Shown here: in pieces, positions 33,349-35,533 of the stretch
How the letters are laid out: every line of letters begins with the position of its first letter
Numbering within the stretch: the stretch's first letter is position 1
From: Hyphomicrobiales bacterium
GTDB lineage: Bacteria > Pseudomonadota > Alphaproteobacteria > Rhizobiales > Beijerinckiaceae
Reading direction: 5' to 3'
Assembly: GCA_900466745.1 (NCBI GenBank)
Contig: UBNE01000037.1
Coordinates: 1-35,533 of the forward strand
DNA length: 35,533 bases
Notes under the pieces: model-generated
Databases searched by the model: none
Told to the model about the DNA's origin: nothing
What the model saw: the letters and a program-made list of their open reading frames with translations, nothing else
Position numbers and translations under genes: made by a program

Positions 33349-33377
33349 ATTATACGGGATTCCCGTATAGAGCGCAA
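33349..33377 (-). promoter_or_regulatory. brnT promoter with embedded palindromic operator
   Basis: On the minus strand TTGCGC (33372-33377), a 17-bp spacer and a perfect TATAAT (33349-33354) form a promoter ending 8 nt before the brnT ATG (33340). A 19-bp palindrome TATACGGGATTCCCGTATA (33351-33369: 9-bp arms, one central base) covers most of the spacer and part of the -10 box. Repressor binding there would block RNA polymerase directly, the normal autoregulation mode of toxin-antitoxin operons. Confidence 0.75.
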
Positions 33378-33487
33378 TCCTCTGCAAAACCGCGAGCGGT
33401 CGCTTCGATGCAAGGGCAGGCTTCGTCCTTAGGCTGCGCATCGATTGGTCGGCGCTCCTGGAGGGCGACCCATTTCCTGCCGGCCGC

Positions 33488-35533
33488 TCAGCTCGCCAGC
33501 ACGCGCTGCGGCGGGAAGGTGATCTCGACCAGCGTACCTTCCTTCTTGACGCTGGTGATCGACATCGCCGCGCGGTTGGCCTCGACCAGCGCTTTGGTCA
33601 GCGGCAGGCCGAGCCCGGTGCCGCCCGAGCGGCGCGTCGTCGGCACCTGCCGGAAGGGTTCGAGCGCGAGCTTCAATTCGTCGTCGTCCATGCCGATGCC
33701 GGTGTCGCGCACCCGTAGGATCGCCTCGCCCTGGTCGCCCAGCGCCGTCGAGATGATGACCTGCCCGCCGGCATCGGTGAACTTCACCGCGTTGGAGAGC
33801 AGGTTGATCGCGATCTGGCGGATCGAGCGCTCATCGGCGACGACGGGCGGCAGCTTCGGCGAAAGCCCCGAGCGCAGCACGACGCGCGCGCGCTGCGCCT
33901 CCGGCTGCAGCAGCGCCACGGTCGAGAGCGCGATCTCGTTGAGATTGACCCCGACGAAGTCGAGCTCGAGCTTGCCGGCCTCGATCTTGGCGAGGTCGAG
34001 CAGGTCGTTGACCAGGCTGATGACGTAGCCGCCCGACTGGTGGATGTCTCGCAGATATTCCTTGTAGCGCTCGTTCTCGATCGGCCCGAAGCGCTCCTCG
34101 GCCATCACCTCGGCGAAGCCGATGATGGCGTTGAGCGGCGTGCGGATCTCGTGGCTGATCTTGGCGAGCACGTCCGATTTCTGGGCGCTCGCCATCTCGG
34201 CCGCCTTGCGGGCGTCGACCAGCTCGCCCTCGGTCTTCTTCCAGGCGGTGATGTCGCGCAGCACGGCGCAGAAGCGCGGCTCGGCGCCATGCGCGACCTG
34301 GCCCATGGTCATGAACAGCGGGATCCGGCCGCCCTGCCGCACCCGGCCGACGACCTCGCGCCCGTCGTTCAGCACCGAGGCGACGCCGCCGCCCTTGAGC
34401 CCTTCGAGATAGTCGAGCGCCGGGGCGTGGCTTTCGGCCGAGAACAGCAGGGTGAACAGCTCGCCCGTGACCTCGCGCTGGTCGTAGCCGAACAGCGCCT
34501 CGGCCGCCTTGTTGAGCGACAGGATGCGCCCGCGCTCGTCGATGGTGACGACGCCGTCGGTGGCGGTGTCGAGCATCGCGGTGAGCTCGGCGATGCGCCC
34601 GTCCCGCGCCTCGGCATCGAGCCGCAGCGCCTCGACGCGGGCCGCCGATTCCGCTTCCTCCGCCGCGAATTCGGCGGCGAGCTCGGCTTCCTCCGCCTCC
34701 TCCGGCGTCAGCACCGGCGCCTCGCCGCCGCCGGCCGGATGGCGGAAGGCCATCAGGGTCGCCGCCTCGCCGAGCCATTCGACGCTCGAGAGCATGGCGT
34801 CGACCCCGACCAACTGGCCGACCCGGTCGATCAGCGTCATCGAGCCGCCGCCGCTGCGGGACGCCTCCTTGATCAGCCGGCTGACGCCGCCGGCCTTGAG
34901 ATCGGCGAGATCGGCGTAGTCCAGCAGGTCGAGCAGGGTGCGGTTGGCGTAGAGCGCCTCGTCGCCGCGATTGACCAGAACGGCGATCGGCAGCCGGTCC
35001 AGAATCTCGGCGTGGGAATTGCGCTGGCGGGCCGGCGCCGGCGTGCCGGCCTCGGCAGGGGCGGGAGCGCTCGCCTCCGCCTCCTTCACGCGGAGCTGCG
35101 CGACCGGTGGCAGGCGCGGCGCGTCATGCGGCTCGTCCTCGGCGAGCCGCGCGCCCAGCGCCTTGGCGATCTCGCGGAAGGCGTTGCGCTCGGCCGAGGT
35201 GAGATGAGCCTTCGACGGCTCCAGGACCGGCCGGATCGCGGCGTGCTGCCCGTTGCGCAGCGGCACGATATTGGCGGCGGGCAGATCCTGCGCTGCCGCT
35301 GCCGGCTCCGCCGGCTTCGTCGAGGCCCTGTCCGGGGACGCGGCGGCGTCGGGCGGCGGCGCATCGGCGCTCTCGGGAGGCGCGGGCTGCGTCGGCGCAG
35401 GGGGCGCATCGGCCGTGTCGTCGTCGCACTGGCCGGAGATCACCTGCCAGTCGCGGGCGGCGTCGGCTTCCGCAGGACGCGCCGACTCGGATGCGGGCGT
35501 CGCGGCGGGCGCGGGGGCGTCCGAGGGCAGGGC
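33488..35533 (-). CDS. PAS sensor histidine kinase (PdhS/PleC/DivJ type), N-terminus beyond window
   Basis: The minus-strand frame is open from the window edge to a stop at 33488 (681 codons visible); the GTG at 35443 is internal, since 30 in-frame codons precede it without a stop. Visible order: a Pro/Ala-rich linker, a degenerate PAS (LDRLPIAVLVNRGDEALYAN), a coiled-coil of Glu/Ala repeats, a PAS (ELTAMLDTATDGVVTIDERG), HisKA with the phospho-acceptor His in KISHEIRTPLNAIIGFAEVM, and HATPase with NLLSNAVKF, DTGIGMD and GGTGLGLPL. The stretch ERFGPIENERYKEYLRDIH is typical of the DivK-directed kinases that feed the CtrA cell-cycle pathway. No membrane segment is visible. Which family member it is cannot be decided without the N-terminus. 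Confidence 0.88.
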   Translation of the reverse strand, partial: ALPSDAPAPAATPASESARPAEADAARDWQVISGQCDDDTADAPPAPTQPAPPESADAPPPDAAASPDRASTKPAEPAAAAQDLPAANIVPLRNGQHAAIRPVLEPSKAHLTSAERNAFREIAKALGARLAEDEPHDAPRLPPVAQLRVKEAEASAPAPAEAGTPAPARQRNSHAEILDRLPIAVLVNRGDEALYANRTLLDLLDYADLADLKAGGVSRLIKEASRSGGGSMTLIDRVGQLVGVDAMLSSVEWLGEAATLMAFRHPAGGGEAPVLTPEEAEEAELAAEFAAEEAESAARVEALRLDAEARDGRIAELTAMLDTATDGVVTIDERGRILSLNKAAEALFGYDQREVTGELFTLLFSAESHAPALDYLEGLKGGGVASVLNDGREVVGRVRQGGRIPLFMTMGQVAHGAEPRFCAVLRDITAWKKTEGELVDARKAAEMASAQKSDVLAKISHEIRTPLNAIIGFAEVMAEERFGPIENERYKEYLRDIHQSGGYVISLVNDLLDLAKIEAGKLELDFVGVNLNEIALSTVALLQPEAQRARVVLRSGLSPKLPPVVADERSIRQIAINLLSNAVKFTDAGGQVIISTALGDQGEAILRVRDTGIGMDDDELKLALEPFRQVPTTRRSGGTGLGLPLTKALVEANRAAMSITSVKKEGTLVEITFPPQRVLAS

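Overview
The window is G+C-rich chromosomal DNA (about 70% by eye) from an alphaproteobacterium. It is most likely a member of the Hyphomicrobiales (Rhizobiales), with a Bosea-like feel. The clues are a CcrM-type GANTC methyltransferase with a CtrA-like upstream site, a PdhS/PleC/DivJ-type sensor kinase, a GAAC-N7-GAAC box of the alphaproteobacterial LexA type, two DUF1236 exported proteins, a BrnT toxin module, and a palindromic repeat of a kind I recognise from Rhizobiales intergenic DNA. No rRNA, tRNA, CRISPR, phage or IS sequence was found. Almost all of the window is ordinary vertical chromosome.

Layout. 1-9 kb is a genome-maintenance block: partial dciA (DUF721), divergent mutY, then ccrM, rnhB and a PA0069-family radical SAM protein on the minus strand. 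A small glycosyltransferase-like protein and a SAM methyltransferase follow on the plus strand, then a YpfJ-like zinc metalloprotease and a family-4-like uracil-DNA glycosylase on the minus strand. 8.8-16 kb holds ETF:ubiquinone oxidoreductase, a 36-residue lipoprotein, a large TPR protein, ispE, a polyprenyl diphosphate synthase, a DUF2007 protein and a TrmN6-like methyltransferase. 16-20.5 kb has two small exported Tyr/Arg-rich proteins, glyQ-glyS and a 53-residue membrane protein.

20.6-23.8 kb is the most interesting part. It is a collinear trio of a GTP-cyclohydrolase-II-like protein, a DUF1688 (URC4/Urg3) protein and uracil phosphoribosyltransferase. These are the same three families that form the fungal URC/urg uracil-catabolism set. 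The pathway is known genetically in yeasts, but its chemistry is incompletely described, and in bacteria it is largely unstudied as far as I know.

23.9-31 kb contains two DUF1236 proteins, a LysR-tctB-tctA-tctC operon (tripartite tricarboxylate transporter), an EamA transporter and a glutathione S-transferase. 31.3-35.5 kb has mgtE with two tandem hairpins directly before its ribosome binding site, a BrnT toxin/HTH antitoxin pair with a palindromic operator built into a near-leaderless promoter, and the C-terminal part of a PAS sensor histidine kinase that runs off the window edge.

How the genes connect. ccrM, its CtrA-like and GANTC sites, and the sensor kinase all point to the alphaproteobacterial cell-cycle circuit, although the kinase is 30 kb away. 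mutY, rnhB, the uracil-DNA glycosylase and the LexA-boxed radical SAM gene concern DNA repair. The urc trio would turn uracil into UMP and then degrade it. All functional assignments come from reading motifs; no database search was run.
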